Shown one piece after another: positions 27,244-35,231 of a stretch of DNA of 64,000 bases. Numbering within the stretch: position 1 is the first letter of the stretch; the number at the start of each line of letters is the position of its first letter. Both the position numbers and the translations under genes were made by a program. The notes beneath the pieces were generated by a model. That model had not been told where the DNA came from. It did not search any database and saw nothing but the letters and a program-made list of their open reading frames with translations. This DNA comes from Actinosynnema sp. ALI-1.44 (GTDB lineage: Bacteria > Actinomycetota > Actinomycetes > Mycobacteriales > Pseudonocardiaceae). The DNA lies in contig NZ_MTQO01000053.1 of NCBI RefSeq assembly GCF_001984155.1, forward strand, positions 558,001 to 622,000, in the 5' to 3' direction.

Positions 27244-27657
27244 ATGTCTGACTTCAACACGCAGGTGATCGAGGAGTTCCGGGCCAACGGTGGCAAGGTC
27301 GGCGGCATGTTCGAAGGCGCGCCGATGGTCATCCTGACCACGACCGGTGCCAAGAGCGGCAACTCCGTCACCAACCCGCTGATGTACCTGCCGGACGGCG
27401 ACCGGATCGTGATCATCGCGTCCAACGCAGGTGCGGACAAGCACCCGGCCTGGTACTACAACATCAAGGCCAACCCGGAGATCACCATCGAGATCGGCAC
27501 CGAGAAGTACCAGGCCACGGCCGAGGAGGTGACCGACCGCGCCGAGCGCGACGCCCTCTACGCCCGGATGGTCGAGATCGCCGAGGGCTTCGCCGAGTAC
27601 GAGCGCAAGACCGACCGCCTGATCCCCGTCTTCGCCGTCACCCGCAAGCAATCCTGA
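27244..27657 (+). CDS. Deazaflavin (F420)-dependent nitroreductase family protein
   Basis: 137 residues. The pattern MFEGAPMVILTTTGAKSG...NPLMYLPDGDRIVIIASNAG (residues ~22-62), then HPAWYYNIKANPEITIEIG, is diagnostic for the Ddn split beta-barrel family. Members bind coenzyme F420 or fatty acids; Ddn of Mycobacterium tuberculosis activates pretomanid. GAAAGG precedes the ATG by nine bases. Confidence 0.92.
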   Translation: MSDFNTQVIEEFRANGGKVGGMFEGAPMVILTTTGAKSGNSVTNPLMYLPDGDRIVIIASNAGADKHPAWYYNIKANPEITIEIGTEKYQATAEEVTDRAERDALYARMVEIAEGFAEYERKTDRLIPVFAVTRKQS

Positions 27658-27664
27658 CGCCTCC

Positions 27665-28351
27665 TCACCCCAGGGTGCTGAGGTACGCGAGCCCGGCAAC
27701 GCCCAGCGCGGCCGGGATCGCGACCAGCACCGTCTTCCGGCTCAGGCGCGGAGCTTCCCGCAACCACTTGACCCCAAGCGGCACGAACGCGACACACAGC
27801 CCGACGGTCCCCACGATCGAGACCACCTCCGTGCCCTTGAGCACACCCAGCGGCAGCAAACCCATGGTGGCCAAAGCGATCGCGCGGATCACCCCCAGCG
27901 TCCGGTAGGCGCCGAAGGCCAGCACGTACCAGCCGAACATGATCGTGAACGACAGGAACGTGAACAGGTGCGTGTCGTGGTAGAAGTTCGCGACGAACGC
28001 CTTGGCCGGCTCCAGCCCGGAATGGCGCAGCACGCTGAACGCCGCGTGGTCCACCCCGGAGTGGAACGTCCGCTCGACCAGCCCGACGGTCACCAGGATG
28101 CCACCCCACGCGCCCCACACCCCGCCGATCGTCCTGGCCAGCCCGGCCACGGCAGCCACCATCAGCACGTTCCCGGCGAGGAACGTCGTGTACGCGGCCG
28201 TCATCAGCACCGGGTGATCGGCTGCGGCGGCCAGCTGGTCCGGGAAGAAGAAGTTGTACGGCGACCGCAGCAGCGTGCCGGTGAGCAGCAGCAGCGGGCC
28301 CAGGACCATCGCGACACCGCACACCCGGCGGCTGGGGAACTCTTGTGTCAT
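27665..28351 (-). CDS. Six-helix integral membrane protein of unknown function
   Basis: 228 residues with about six hydrophobic segments (GVAMVLGPLLLLTGTLL; MTAAYTTFLAGNVLMVAAVA; FLSFTIMFGWYVLAFGAY and others). Conserved-looking polar residues sit between helices (YHDTHLF; ERTFHSGVDHAAF), including several His that could bind metal or haem. No family recognised with certainty. Convergent with the Ddn-like gene. Confidence 0.75.
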   Translation of the reverse strand: MTQEFPSRRVCGVAMVLGPLLLLTGTLLRSPYNFFFPDQLAAAADHPVLMTAAYTTFLAGNVLMVAAVAGLARTIGGVWGAWGGILVTVGLVERTFHSGVDHAAFSVLRHSGLEPAKAFVANFYHDTHLFTFLSFTIMFGWYVLAFGAYRTLGVIRAIALATMGLLPLGVLKGTEVVSIVGTVGLCVAFVPLGVKWLREAPRLSRKTVLVAIPAALGVAGLAYLSTLG

Positions 28352-28475
28352 GGCGAAGACTCTGCCGATCGGCGGCCCGTCGGGAATCGGACCGCTGTGG
28401 ACAGTTGCGGCTCCGCCTACGGGCCGGTGCCGTGATGGCCCGTCATACCTGGGGATGACCCGCTAACGTGCAGCC

Positions 28476-29519
28476 GTGGTCTGGGTCCGTGAAGTGCTGG
28501 TCGCCGCGTTGCTGCTCGCCGTGGACATCGGCGTCGCCGGGAACGTCCTCAAGGACGAGCCGGGTGATCGCCTGCTCGTGGCGGCGATCGTCGTCGCGTC
28601 GCTGCTCGCGGTCGCCGTTGTCGTACGGCGCCTGTGGCCGGTGGGTGCGCTCGTGGCTGTCGTCGTGATCTCCGTTGTGGCGGCTTTCCTTGGCCTGCTT
28701 TGGGATCCGTTCGTCGCGGTGGCACTGGTCAGCTATCCCGTGGTGCTCCGGCGCGATGAACGGTTCGTCGTTCCATGCCTGGTGGCGGTGGTGCTCGCCG
28801 CTGTTTTCGGTCAATGGTGGTACGCCGTCGGCGTCCCGCTGATCCTCGCCGCGTGGGCACTGGGTTACAACGTCCGCGAGCGGCGCGCCCAGGCCGAGGA
28901 GCTGGAACGCCAACGCCACCACCAGATCGCGGTCGACGAACGCTTGCGGATCGCTCGAGAACTGCACGACGTGGTCAGCCACGGGATGGGCCTGATCGCG
29001 GTGAAGGCGGGCATCGCCAACCACATCGCCGACGCCCAGCCCGCCGCTGCGCGGGAGGCGTTGCAGGTCATCGAGACCACCAGCAAGGAAGCGCTCGTCG
29101 AGATCCGCAAGCTGCTCGGCCTGCTCCGGCAGGACACCGCGCCGTCCCTGCGTGACCTGGCCGACGTCGTCGACCGGGCGTCCTCAGCGGGCGTCGAGGT
29201 CGACCTGGCGATCGGCGACTGCGATCACCTGCCTGAGCCCGTCGCGCTGACGGCGTACCGGATCGTGCAGGAAGCCGTCACCAACGTGGTCAAACACGCC
29301 GCGCCGACGCGGTGCGCGGTGACCGTTCAGGCGGATGCCCATCAGGTGGTCATTTCAGTGGTCAACGACGGCGCCGTGACCACCGTGGCGCCCGGCGGTC
29401 ACGGGCTGGTCGGGATGCGGGAGCGCGTCGAAACGCACGAAGGCGAGTTCACCGCCGGGCCACGGCCGGAGGGCGGATTCGCCGTGCGCGCGACCCTGCG
29501 GTTGGGTGACCGGCGGTGA
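28476..29519 (+). CDS. Two-component sensor histidine kinase (NarL/HisKA_3 type)
   Basis: 347 residues from a GTG. Four to five membrane helices (residues ~5-125) with short loops, a charged linker, then a HisKA_3 dimerisation domain with the phospho-acceptor His164 in RIARELHDVVSHGMGLI. The HATPase domain has TAYRIVQEAVTNVVKHA and the G-box GGHGLVGMRERV. With no sizeable sensor domain it is likely to sense the membrane or intramembrane ligands. It overlaps the response regulator gene by four bases (GTGA). Confidence 0.95.
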   Translation: MVWVREVLVAALLLAVDIGVAGNVLKDEPGDRLLVAAIVVASLLAVAVVVRRLWPVGALVAVVVISVVAAFLGLLWDPFVAVALVSYPVVLRRDERFVVPCLVAVVLAAVFGQWWYAVGVPLILAAWALGYNVRERRAQAEELERQRHHQIAVDERLRIARELHDVVSHGMGLIAVKAGIANHIADAQPAAAREALQVIETTSKEALVEIRKLLGLLRQDTAPSLRDLADVVDRASSAGVEVDLAIGDCDHLPEPVALTAYRIVQEAVTNVVKHAAPTRCAVTVQADAHQVVISVVNDGAVTTVAPGGHGLVGMRERVETHEGEFTAGPRPEGGFAVRATLRLGDRR

Positions 29520-30163
29520 TCCGGGTCCTCATCGTCGACGACCAGGCGCTGCTGCGCGGCAGCTTCCGTGCGTTGGTCGACAACGAACCGGGCATGACCG
29601 TCGTCGGCGAGGCCGCGACGGGCACGGAGGCGGTCGAGCGAGCCGCGGCCGACCAGCCGGACGTCGTGCTGATGGACGTCCAGATGCCCGATATGGACGG
29701 AATCGAAGCGACACAACGGATCTGCGCGGCCCAACCGGCTGTCCGCGTGCTGATCCTGACGATGTTCGACCTCGACGCCCACGTTTACGGCGCGCTACGG
29801 GCGGGCGCGGCCGGGTTCCTGCTCAAGGACACCCAGCCCGCCGAACTGTGCAACGCGATCCGTGTCGTCGCGGCGGGCGAAGGACTGCTCGGGCCCACCA
29901 TCACGCGCAAGCTGATCACCGAGTTCGCCCGCACACCGCACCGGCAGCCGCTGTCGCGTCAGCTGGAAGTGCTGACCGAGCGGGAACGCGAGGTGCTGAC
30001 GCTGATCGCGCGGGGCCTGTCCAACGATGATCTGGCGTGTGACCTGCACCTGTCCAAGGGGACGGTGAAGACCTACGTCGGCCGCCTGCTCACCAAGCTG
30101 GACGCCCGTGACCGCGCCCAGCTGGTGATCATCGCGTACGAGTCGGGCCTCATTCCCCGGTAG
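29516..30163 (+). CDS. LuxR/NarL-family response regulator
   Basis: 215 residues from a GTG overlapping the kinase stop. Receiver domain with acidic pocket DD (residues 8-9), phospho-acceptor Asp54 (VVLMDVQMPD), Thr in ILTMFD and Lys in FLLKDTQP. The C-terminal LuxR HTH (LTEREREVLTLIARGLSNDD, then LSKGTVKTYVGRLL) binds DNA. It is the cognate partner of the preceding kinase. The 3' end overlaps the convergent SDR gene by 14 bases. Confidence 0.95.
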   Translation: MIRVLIVDDQALLRGSFRALVDNEPGMTVVGEAATGTEAVERAAADQPDVVLMDVQMPDMDGIEATQRICAAQPAVRVLILTMFDLDAHVYGALRAGAAGFLLKDTQPAELCNAIRVVAAGEGLLGPTITRKLITEFARTPHRQPLSRQLEVLTEREREVLTLIARGLSNDDLACDLHLSKGTVKTYVGRLLTKLDARDRAQLVIIAYESGLIPR

Positions 30164-30902
30164 GCCTGTGCACGCCGACCAGTCCGCCGTCGATGATCAG
30201 GTCCTGGCCGTTGACGTAGGACGCCTCGTCGGAAGCCAGGTACGCCACGGCGTCGGCCACCTCGGCGGCCGTGCCGAACCGGCCGGAGGGCACCGCCGCG
30301 ATCACGCCCGCGTGCTCGTCGGCCGAGACGTTCTCGTGGAACATCGGGGTCTCGATGTAACCGGGGCTGACGGAGTTGACCCGGATCCCCTTCGGCCCGA
30401 GCTCCGCGGCGAACGTACGCGTCAGGTTGTGGACGGCTGCTTTCGTTGCGGCGTAGAGCGACGCGCCCGAAAGTCCACGGTGGAGCGTCCATGACGCGTT
30501 GATCACGATCGACGCACCGGGCGCCAGCAACGGCAGAACCTTCTGCACGGTGAAGAAAACGCCCTTGAAGTTGATCCCGATCATGCGGTCGAACTTGTCC
30601 TCCGTGACCTCGCTCGCCGGTTGGAACGACGCGACACCCGCGTTGGCGAACACCACGTCGAGCCGCCCGTACCGCGCCTTGATCAGAGCGGCCAGGTCGT
30701 CGAGCTCGGACAGGTCCGCGGCGTCGTTGCGTACCGCGTGGACTCCGGGCAAGTCCTCCACCGCGTCGTCAAGGCGTGTCTTGTCACGGCCAGTGACGAT
30801 CACCCGTGCGCCGTCGGCGAGCAGCTTCCTGGCCGTGGCAAGGCCGATACCGCTGGTACCACCGGTGACCAGGGCGACCTTGCCGTCGAATCGTGAAGTC
30901 AT
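30150..30902 (-). CDS. Short-chain dehydrogenase/reductase
   Basis: 250 residues, classical SDR length. NAD(P)-binding TGGTSGIG near residues 14-21 with a downstream Arg (GRDKTR) favouring NADPH, NAG motif (FANAGV), catalytic Ser in VINASWTLHRG and YxxxK (YAATK). SPGYIETPMF closes the substrate loop. Substrate unknown. It lies 44 bp downstream of the XRE gene on the same strand, probably one operon. Confidence 0.93.
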   Translation of the reverse strand: MTSRFDGKVALVTGGTSGIGLATARKLLADGARVIVTGRDKTRLDDAVEDLPGVHAVRNDAADLSELDDLAALIKARYGRLDVVFANAGVASFQPASEVTEDKFDRMIGINFKGVFFTVQKVLPLLAPGASIVINASWTLHRGLSGASLYAATKAAVHNLTRTFAAELGPKGIRVNSVSPGYIETPMFHENVSADEHAGVIAAVPSGRFGTAAEVADAVAYLASDEASYVNGQDLIIDGGLVGVHRPTGE

Positions 30903-30946
30903 GGCACAAGCCTGCCGACGGGGGACCGGTGACTACCAGTGCTCGG

Positions 30947-31780
30947 TCAACCTGGGACTGGCAGCACCAGGCTGAGCAGTCGCTCGACGCGCTGCGCCGT
31001 GCCGGGCCGGGGGTCGTACAGCTCGAGTGACCAGTCCGGGTGGTCGACGGGGACAAGCGTGGTCTTGTCGAAGTACAGCTCGCCGACGACCGGGTGCCGC
31101 ACGGCTTTCACCGTCTGGACCGGAACATCGACGTCGTGGCGGGACCACAGGTCGGCGAACTCGCTGCTGGCGGCGCTGACCTCACCGACGAGCCGATCGA
31201 ACTCCGGGTCGCCGGGGTAGCGCGCCGCGTCGGCACGGAACGCGGCGACGACGGAAGGCGCGACCGCCGCCCACTCGACCTGCATGCTGCGGTACCTGGT
31301 GTGGGTGAAGAACGAGATCAAGCAGTTGTGGTCGGTGTCGTCGTAACCGAACACCTGCCTCGTCGCGTCGTTGACCGCGATCAGGTTCCAGTGCTGGTCG
31401 TGCACGATGGCCGGCCTCGGGTGCCAAGCGTCGACGATCCGCCGCAACTGCGGGGTCGCGGTGCTGTCGCTGATCACCCTGACCGGCGGCGGGTTCAGCC
31501 CGGCCAGCAGGTACAGGTGGGACAGCTCGGGCACGGTCAGCCGCAGCGCACGGCCGATGGCATCGAGCACCTCAGGCGAGACGTTGATGGACCGGCCCTG
31601 CTCCAGCCACGTGTACCAGGAGACGCCAACCCCGGCGAGCATGGCGACCTCCTCACGCCGAAGCCCCGGCGTCCGCCGCTGCCCGACGGCGACGATCCCC
31701 ACATCAGCGGGAGAAAGGCGCGCCCGCCGACTGCGCAGGAAATCACTCAGCTCCGCCCGTTTACCCACCTCAGCGGCCAT
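30947..31780 (-). CDS. XRE regulator with MmyB-like ligand-binding domain
   Basis: 277 residues. N-terminal HTH (residues ~10-75: RTPGLRREEVAMLAGVGVSW, YTWLEQGRSI) and a C-terminal PAS-like MmyB domain (HDQHWNLIAVNDATRQVFGY, ELYFDKTTLVP). In actinomycetes these regulators often sit beside an SDR or other oxidoreductase gene they control, as here with the SDR immediately downstream. The usual MmyB domain is thought to bind a fatty-acid-like ligand. Confidence 0.92.
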   Translation of the reverse strand: MAAEVGKRAELSDFLRSRRARLSPADVGIVAVGQRRTPGLRREEVAMLAGVGVSWYTWLEQGRSINVSPEVLDAIGRALRLTVPELSHLYLLAGLNPPPVRVISDSTATPQLRRIVDAWHPRPAIVHDQHWNLIAVNDATRQVFGYDDTDHNCLISFFTHTRYRSMQVEWAAVAPSVVAAFRADAARYPGDPEFDRLVGEVSAASSEFADLWSRHDVDVPVQTVKAVRHPVVGELYFDKTTLVPVDHPDWSLELYDPRPGTAQRVERLLSLVLPVPG

Positions 31781-32063
31781 GCAGCCAACCTAACAGGGCC
31801 CCGTGGATGCCCCCTCGGAGCACTTAGCCAACGCCCCGACACCCAACAACGTGTTGAGCCTCACACCCCCACCCCACTCACCCCCACCCCCACCCCCACC
31901 TTCACCCCACCCGCGCCCAGCCCCGGCGCCCGCGCGTCCTGTGCCCAGGGCAAGAAAGGAGGCGAAGCCGACCGTGGGGGGTTTGGGGGGCTCGGCCCCC
32001 CAAAATTATGACGCCTGACCAGGCGAAAGTCGCGAAGCGACTGAGCATGGTCAGGCTGAAGGC
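31781..32063. other. Intergenic region: C-rich tract and hairpins at the chromosome/prophage border
   Basis: No gene is supported. From 31862 to about 31905 the plus strand is a run of CCCCCA-like units (G-rich on the other strand), directly upstream of the XRE gene. At 31982-32004 there is a perfect 10-bp hairpin, and at 32029-32043 a smaller one (AGTCGC-GAA-GCGACT). The region is host DNA left of the att core. Confidence 0.5.
31982..32004. terminator. Strong hairpin, probable bidirectional terminator
   Basis: TTTGGGGGGC-TCG-GCCCCCCAAA, a perfect 10-bp stem with a three-base loop, and A/T ends on both sides. It stands between the XRE gene region and the tRNA-like fragment and would stop transcription on either strand. 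Confidence 0.7.
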
Positions 32064-32102
32064 GTGGGCCCCCGGGGGATCGAACCCCGAACCCGCGGAT
32101 TT
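32064..32102 (-). other. Probable prophage attachment core: 3' part of a tRNA gene
   Basis: On the minus strand, ATCCGCGGGTTCGGGGTTCG followed by ATCCCCCGGGGGCCCA reads as the 3' half of a tRNA: variable region, T-arm (CGGGG-TTCGATC-CCCCG), 7-base acceptor strand GGGGCCC, then the discriminator. No complementary 5' half (GGGCCCC...D-arm) follows, so the tRNA is incomplete. Phage genes begin right after it, so it is the att core copy kept at one prophage end. The anticodon-side sequence AATCCG would suit tRNA-Lys, but the isotype is uncertain. Confidence 0.68.
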
Positions 32103-32238
32103 CCGGGCAGGTTGTAGGTCCATGTTGGACTACGTTGCTACGCAGGATTTATGCACAGCAAGGCATGCAATCCCGTTGGTCGACGTTGGCCGGTGTTGGC
32201 CCGTATTCCGTCCGTTAACCGTCCCTCACGAAGATCAA

Positions 32239-32270
32239 GGCCCCCGGTTGCCGCAGTGGCGCCGGGGGCC
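32239..32270 (-). terminator. Terminator of the Scr1-like regulator cassette
   Basis: GGCCCCCGG ... CCGGGGGCC, a perfect 9-bp stem with an inner GCC/GGC pairing in the loop. It begins 14 bp past the stop of the minus-strand DUF5753 regulator gene. Confidence 0.72.
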
Positions 32271-32283
32271 GCTATGCACCGGT

Positions 32284-33123
32284 TCAAGTGGGTAGCGCCT
32301 CCAGCACGCGGAGAAACTGCGCCCGCGCCTCATCGCCTTCGGCCGCCGCCGTCCACAACGCGTCGGTGAGCTTCCGGTACAGCGCTACTTCGTCGGGGTC
32401 GGTGATCCGGTGCTCGCCCGAGACGCTCTCGAACCGCACCTCGGCGTCGAGCATGGTGAAGCCGTGCGGCAGCAGATGCGGGATTGGCCGGTACGCGGGA
32501 AGGACACCGACCCGCACATGCCGAAGCCCGAGCACCGAAACGAGTCGGTCTATCTGACCGGCCAGCACGTCGACCGGGCACACCGGGTGGAGCAGGGCCG
32601 CCTCGGCCAGCAGGATCTCGATGTGCTTGGACCGGTCGTACAGCACCTGTTGCCGAGCCGTGCGCGCGGCCACCGCGTCCTCGATGTCGTTGTTCGGCAC
32701 GCCGAGAAGATCCGCCTGCGTCTCGAAGATCGCCCGCGCGTAGTCCGGCGTCTGTAGCAAGCCGGGGACCGCCATGATGTCGACCGCCCGGATGGTGCCC
32801 GCTGACTGCGCATCGCGGACGCCCTGCTCCTGGCGCTCGCGGTGACCATCGCGAACCTGTCGGCGCCACGTCAGCTGAGCCACCTGAAGGTCCCGCAACG
32901 CTGCCCGCATGTGTTCGGCCAGCGGCTCCGGCGCGTCGACCGCGCCGAGCCACGCCACGACGTCGGAGTCGCTGGCCGTCTGCTTGCCGCGTTCGATCTT
33001 GCTCACCTTCGACTGCTGCCAGCCGAGCACGGTCGCCAGCTCGGTGCCGCTCAGGCCCGCGGCTTCACGGATCTCGCGCAGCTTGTTGCCGAACGCGGTC
33101 CGGCGTTCCTCGAAGGTGGTCAC
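32284..33123 (-). CDS. HTH regulator with DUF5753 domain (Scr1-like)
   Basis: 279 residues. XRE HTH at residues ~10-70 (LREIREAAGLSGTELATVLG, WQQSKVSKIE) then the DUF5753 domain, recognised by IMAVPGLLQTPDYARAIF, the RQQVLYD segment and the beta-rich end (GFTMLDAEVRFESV). These regulators are an actinobacterial family paired with small DUF397/DUF6879-type partner genes. Here it is the last gene of a three-gene cassette just inside the att core and might control prophage or accessory genes. Confidence 0.9.
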   Translation of the reverse strand: MTTFEERRTAFGNKLREIREAAGLSGTELATVLGWQQSKVSKIERGKQTASDSDVVAWLGAVDAPEPLAEHMRAALRDLQVAQLTWRRQVRDGHRERQEQGVRDAQSAGTIRAVDIMAVPGLLQTPDYARAIFETQADLLGVPNNDIEDAVAARTARQQVLYDRSKHIEILLAEAALLHPVCPVDVLAGQIDRLVSVLGLRHVRVGVLPAYRPIPHLLPHGFTMLDAEVRFESVSGEHRITDPDEVALYRKLTDALWTAAAEGDEARAQFLRVLEALPT

Positions 33124-33136
33124 GAGCTCCTCGTTG

Positions 33137-33637
33137 TCAGGTCAGCGAGCCGAACGGGACGGCCTCGCGCATCGCGAGATCCCGCCAGTTGACGTACTTG
33201 CGCACGATAGTGGGGTCGGTGATCAGCTCGGCGCCGTGCACGCCCTGGTCGCCGAACTCGAGTAACGCCACCTCGGCATCGTCGAACATCCAGTAGTCCT
33301 GTGTCGGCGCCTGCAGTTCGGCCGCGCGAGCCGCGGGCATGAACCGGATGTCCTCGCCCGCGTCGAGCGCAGGCGGCGTGATCGACAGCTCGAACCGCAG
33401 GTAGTCCGTGAGCGGGTCGGTCAGCATCCGCACCCGGCCGAGCTGGCGCCCTTGCGTCACCCACTCGCGGACTCGGCCCGGCCATCGGAACCACGACTGG
33501 TCGGTATCGCCCGCAAGGAATCGCTGCAGCGGCTCCTGCTCTTGCGGTTCGCGGTAGGTGCCTTGGCACTCCCAGCGCCACGCTGTTGTCCATTCGCGGC
33601 TGAACAGCTGCTGGAACTCTTCTCGCGACAGCATCAC
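33137..33637 (-). CDS. DUF6879 family protein
   Basis: 166 residues from GTG 33637 (ATG one codon later). Recognised by the N-terminal pattern EEFQQLFSREWTTAWRWE (a buried Trp-rich helix), then RVRMLTDPLTDYLRFEL and the acidic DYWMFDDAEVALLEFGDQG. DUF6879 proteins are normally encoded beside Scr1-type HTH regulators, as here (13-bp gap), and are thought to act as their partner. Biochemical role unknown. It overlaps the upstream 68-residue gene by four bases. Confidence 0.85.
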   Translation of the reverse strand: MMLSREEFQQLFSREWTTAWRWECQGTYREPQEQEPLQRFLAGDTDQSWFRWPGRVREWVTQGRQLGRVRMLTDPLTDYLRFELSITPPALDAGEDIRFMPAARAAELQAPTQDYWMFDDAEVALLEFGDQGVHGAELITDPTIVRKYVNWRDLAMREAVPFGSLT

Positions 33638-33840
33638 GCCACCGGCGGGAAGTGCTTGGCCAGCGCGGCCGGAATCTCGACGACGGTTTCATGGGCGGGC
33701 AAGCCACGCTTTCGGAGTTCGGACAGAGCCGCCTCGTCGGTGACCACCCACCCCTGCACGAGGAAAGTCCCCTTGTCTGTTGCGAAAACGCTCGGGCACC
33801 CAGTGTCGCCGGATTCGGTGCCGAGATGCGTGATCTTCAT
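33634..33840 (-). CDS. Small partner protein of the Scr1-like cassette
   Basis: 68 residues from the ATG at 33840 preceded by AAGGAGAG. Compact fold with a Cys (GDTGCPSVFATDKGTFLVQG, WVVTDEAALSELRK, ETVVEIP). Similar short proteins commonly begin Scr1/DUF6879 cassettes in actinomycetes, an observation from memory. It is the first gene of the operon. Confidence 0.7.
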   Translation of the reverse strand: MKITHLGTESGDTGCPSVFATDKGTFLVQGWVVTDEAALSELRKRGLPAHETVVEIPAALAKHFPPVA

Positions 33841-34037
33841 GCTGCTCTCCTTGGAAGATGTGCGCTCGCGCGCCAGATAGTGCCAACAACACCCAACCTC
33901 AGTCCAGCATGGCATCGGCTTACATCGTCCATAAGAGTGAATTCCGCGCAATATGCTCAACTTATGCTTGTATCTTGCTTGCGTTAGGCGCAGCATCTAG
34001 TCGCACCCACCACCGTGACCTACAGGGGCGATATGCG
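33841..34037. promoter_or_regulatory. Divergent promoter region, Scr1-like cassette / RapZ-C operon
   Basis: 197 bp between divergently transcribed genes. It is visibly richer in A+T than its surroundings (for example 33935-33975), with candidate boxes such as TTATGC, TTGTAT and CAATAT, but no pair with convincing spacing on either strand. The position makes it the likely site of control by the HTH-DUF5753 protein. Confidence 0.45.
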
Positions 34038-34283
34038 ATGGCCGACTGGATCAGCGTCGACACCCTTTTTCTCGCCGACGCCTTCGGCAACCCGCGACCC
34101 ACCCGAGTGGGAGTCGTGCGGGTCAACACTCGAATCGTGCTCGGATTCCAGTCCGGCCCAAAGGTCCTGCACACCGCCGACCTGCCGGATTACACTGTCG
34201 ACCTCTCGGGCCTGAGTGATGTGATCACCACGCTCAACGAGCAGCGCCAGGTCCTCATAGACGCCAGCGGCGGTCTGTCATGA
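34038..34283 (+). CDS. Small prophage protein of unknown function
   Basis: 81 residues from ATG 34038 with an AGGGGCG site. Predicted mostly beta: VRVNTRIVLGFQSGPKVLHT, then a final helix (LNEQRQVLIDASGG). It is the first gene of a tightly overlapping plus-strand operon (4-base overlap with the next gene). No family recognised. Confidence 0.6.
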   Translation: MADWISVDTLFLADAFGNPRPTRVGVVRVNTRIVLGFQSGPKVLHTADLPDYTVDLSGLSDVITTLNEQRQVLIDASGGLS

Positions 34284-34684
34284 TCGCCAGTCTGATCGCT
34301 CTGGGCGTGCTGATCGGTTGGATCCCGGCCGTCTGGATCGCCCAGGCCGTCTACGACTGGTGGACCAAGCCGGAGCGGGTGTTCCTTCGGAAGATCTGGC
34401 GCGCCGATCGCGCCGAGCAGCTACGCCACCTGTTCTGGGGCTCCGCCGACGTTGCAGCGTCGTGCGTCGAGCCCCCGCCCGCACCCGGTGCAGCACCACC
34501 GGGTGCGGGCCCCACACCCCGATCCACCGCCGTGCGCCCTCGTTGCGCGCCTTCCCCCAGCGGCGGCGGATCGGGCCACAACCCGGTCGGCGTCGGCGAC
34601 CCCGATAACCCGGCGCCGACCGGTGACGCTGTGGCGGTCGCAAGCCCCCCGGTGGCCGCCACAGCCAAAGGAGCGGCGGCATGA
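34280..34684 (+). CDS. Single-span membrane protein with Pro-rich tail
   Basis: 134 residues. One N-terminal membrane helix (ASLIALGVLIGWIPAVWIAQ), then an amphipathic positively charged stretch (WWTKPERVFLRKIWRADRAE) and a Pro/Ala-rich tail that is probably disordered. Coupled by 4-base overlaps to both neighbours. Function unknown. Confidence 0.65.
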   Translation: MIASLIALGVLIGWIPAVWIAQAVYDWWTKPERVFLRKIWRADRAEQLRHLFWGSADVAASCVEPPPAPGAAPPGAGPTPRSTAVRPRCAPSPSGGGSGHNPVGVGDPDNPAPTGDAVAVASPPVAATAKGAAA

Positions 34685-35064
34685 TGGCCAACAGCGACGT
34701 ACTCCCCATCCCCGAGCCCGACTGGGACAACCCCGAACCCAGCGACGCGCCCGAGCAAGAAGAGACCGCCGCGTACGCGGGCTTGGTCAAGCTGCGCGAC
34801 GGCCTCACCGAGTGGCTCGCGGCAACAGGTGGACAGTCGCTCAGGCCCGTGGAATGGCGGCAGATGGTCGCCATCCTCAACGCGGCTGCAGGGCGATGCG
34901 TCCTCGCCGACACCGACCACATCGCACACCACATCCGCGGCCAGATCGTCGTCCAGCCACACACTGCGGTCCCGCAAGACGGTGTGTGCGTCCGCTGTGA
35001 CCTCCCGGTCGGGCACACCGTCCACGTCATCGAACACGACACTCCCCAGGAGATCACTCAGTGA
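34681..35064 (+). CDS. Prophage protein with putative Cys-pair/His site
   Basis: 127 residues. Acidic N-terminus, a helical middle (YAGLVKLRDGLTEWLAATGG, VEWRQMVAILNAA) and a C-terminal CVRCDLPVGHTVHVIEHD, where Cys-x2-Cys and His could bind a metal. Overlaps its neighbours by four bases on each side. No family recognised. Confidence 0.65.
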   Translation: MMANSDVLPIPEPDWDNPEPSDAPEQEETAAYAGLVKLRDGLTEWLAATGGQSLRPVEWRQMVAILNAAAGRCVLADTDHIAHHIRGQIVVQPHTAVPQDGVCVRCDLPVGHTVHVIEHDTPQEITQ

Positions 35065-35231
35065 CCGCCAACATCCCCGAAGACGACCCCGATACCCCCG
35101 CGGGCCGCGCCGCGATGCTCCAACGCGCCGAGACCGGCATCGCCGACTCCAAGATGGCCCTCGGCGCCTGGGAGCAAACCGCCGCCAACATCCGGCAGAT
35201 GCAGCAGGAAGCAGGCGACAACGAATGATCA
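35061..35231 (+). CDS. Small acidic/helical protein
   Basis: 56 residues from a GTG overlapping the previous stop (GTGA). Sequence includes AGRAAMLQRAETGIADSKMA and a helical C-terminus ending GDNNE. It overlaps the next gene by four bases, so it sits inside a fully coupled operon. No family recognised. Confidence 0.6.
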
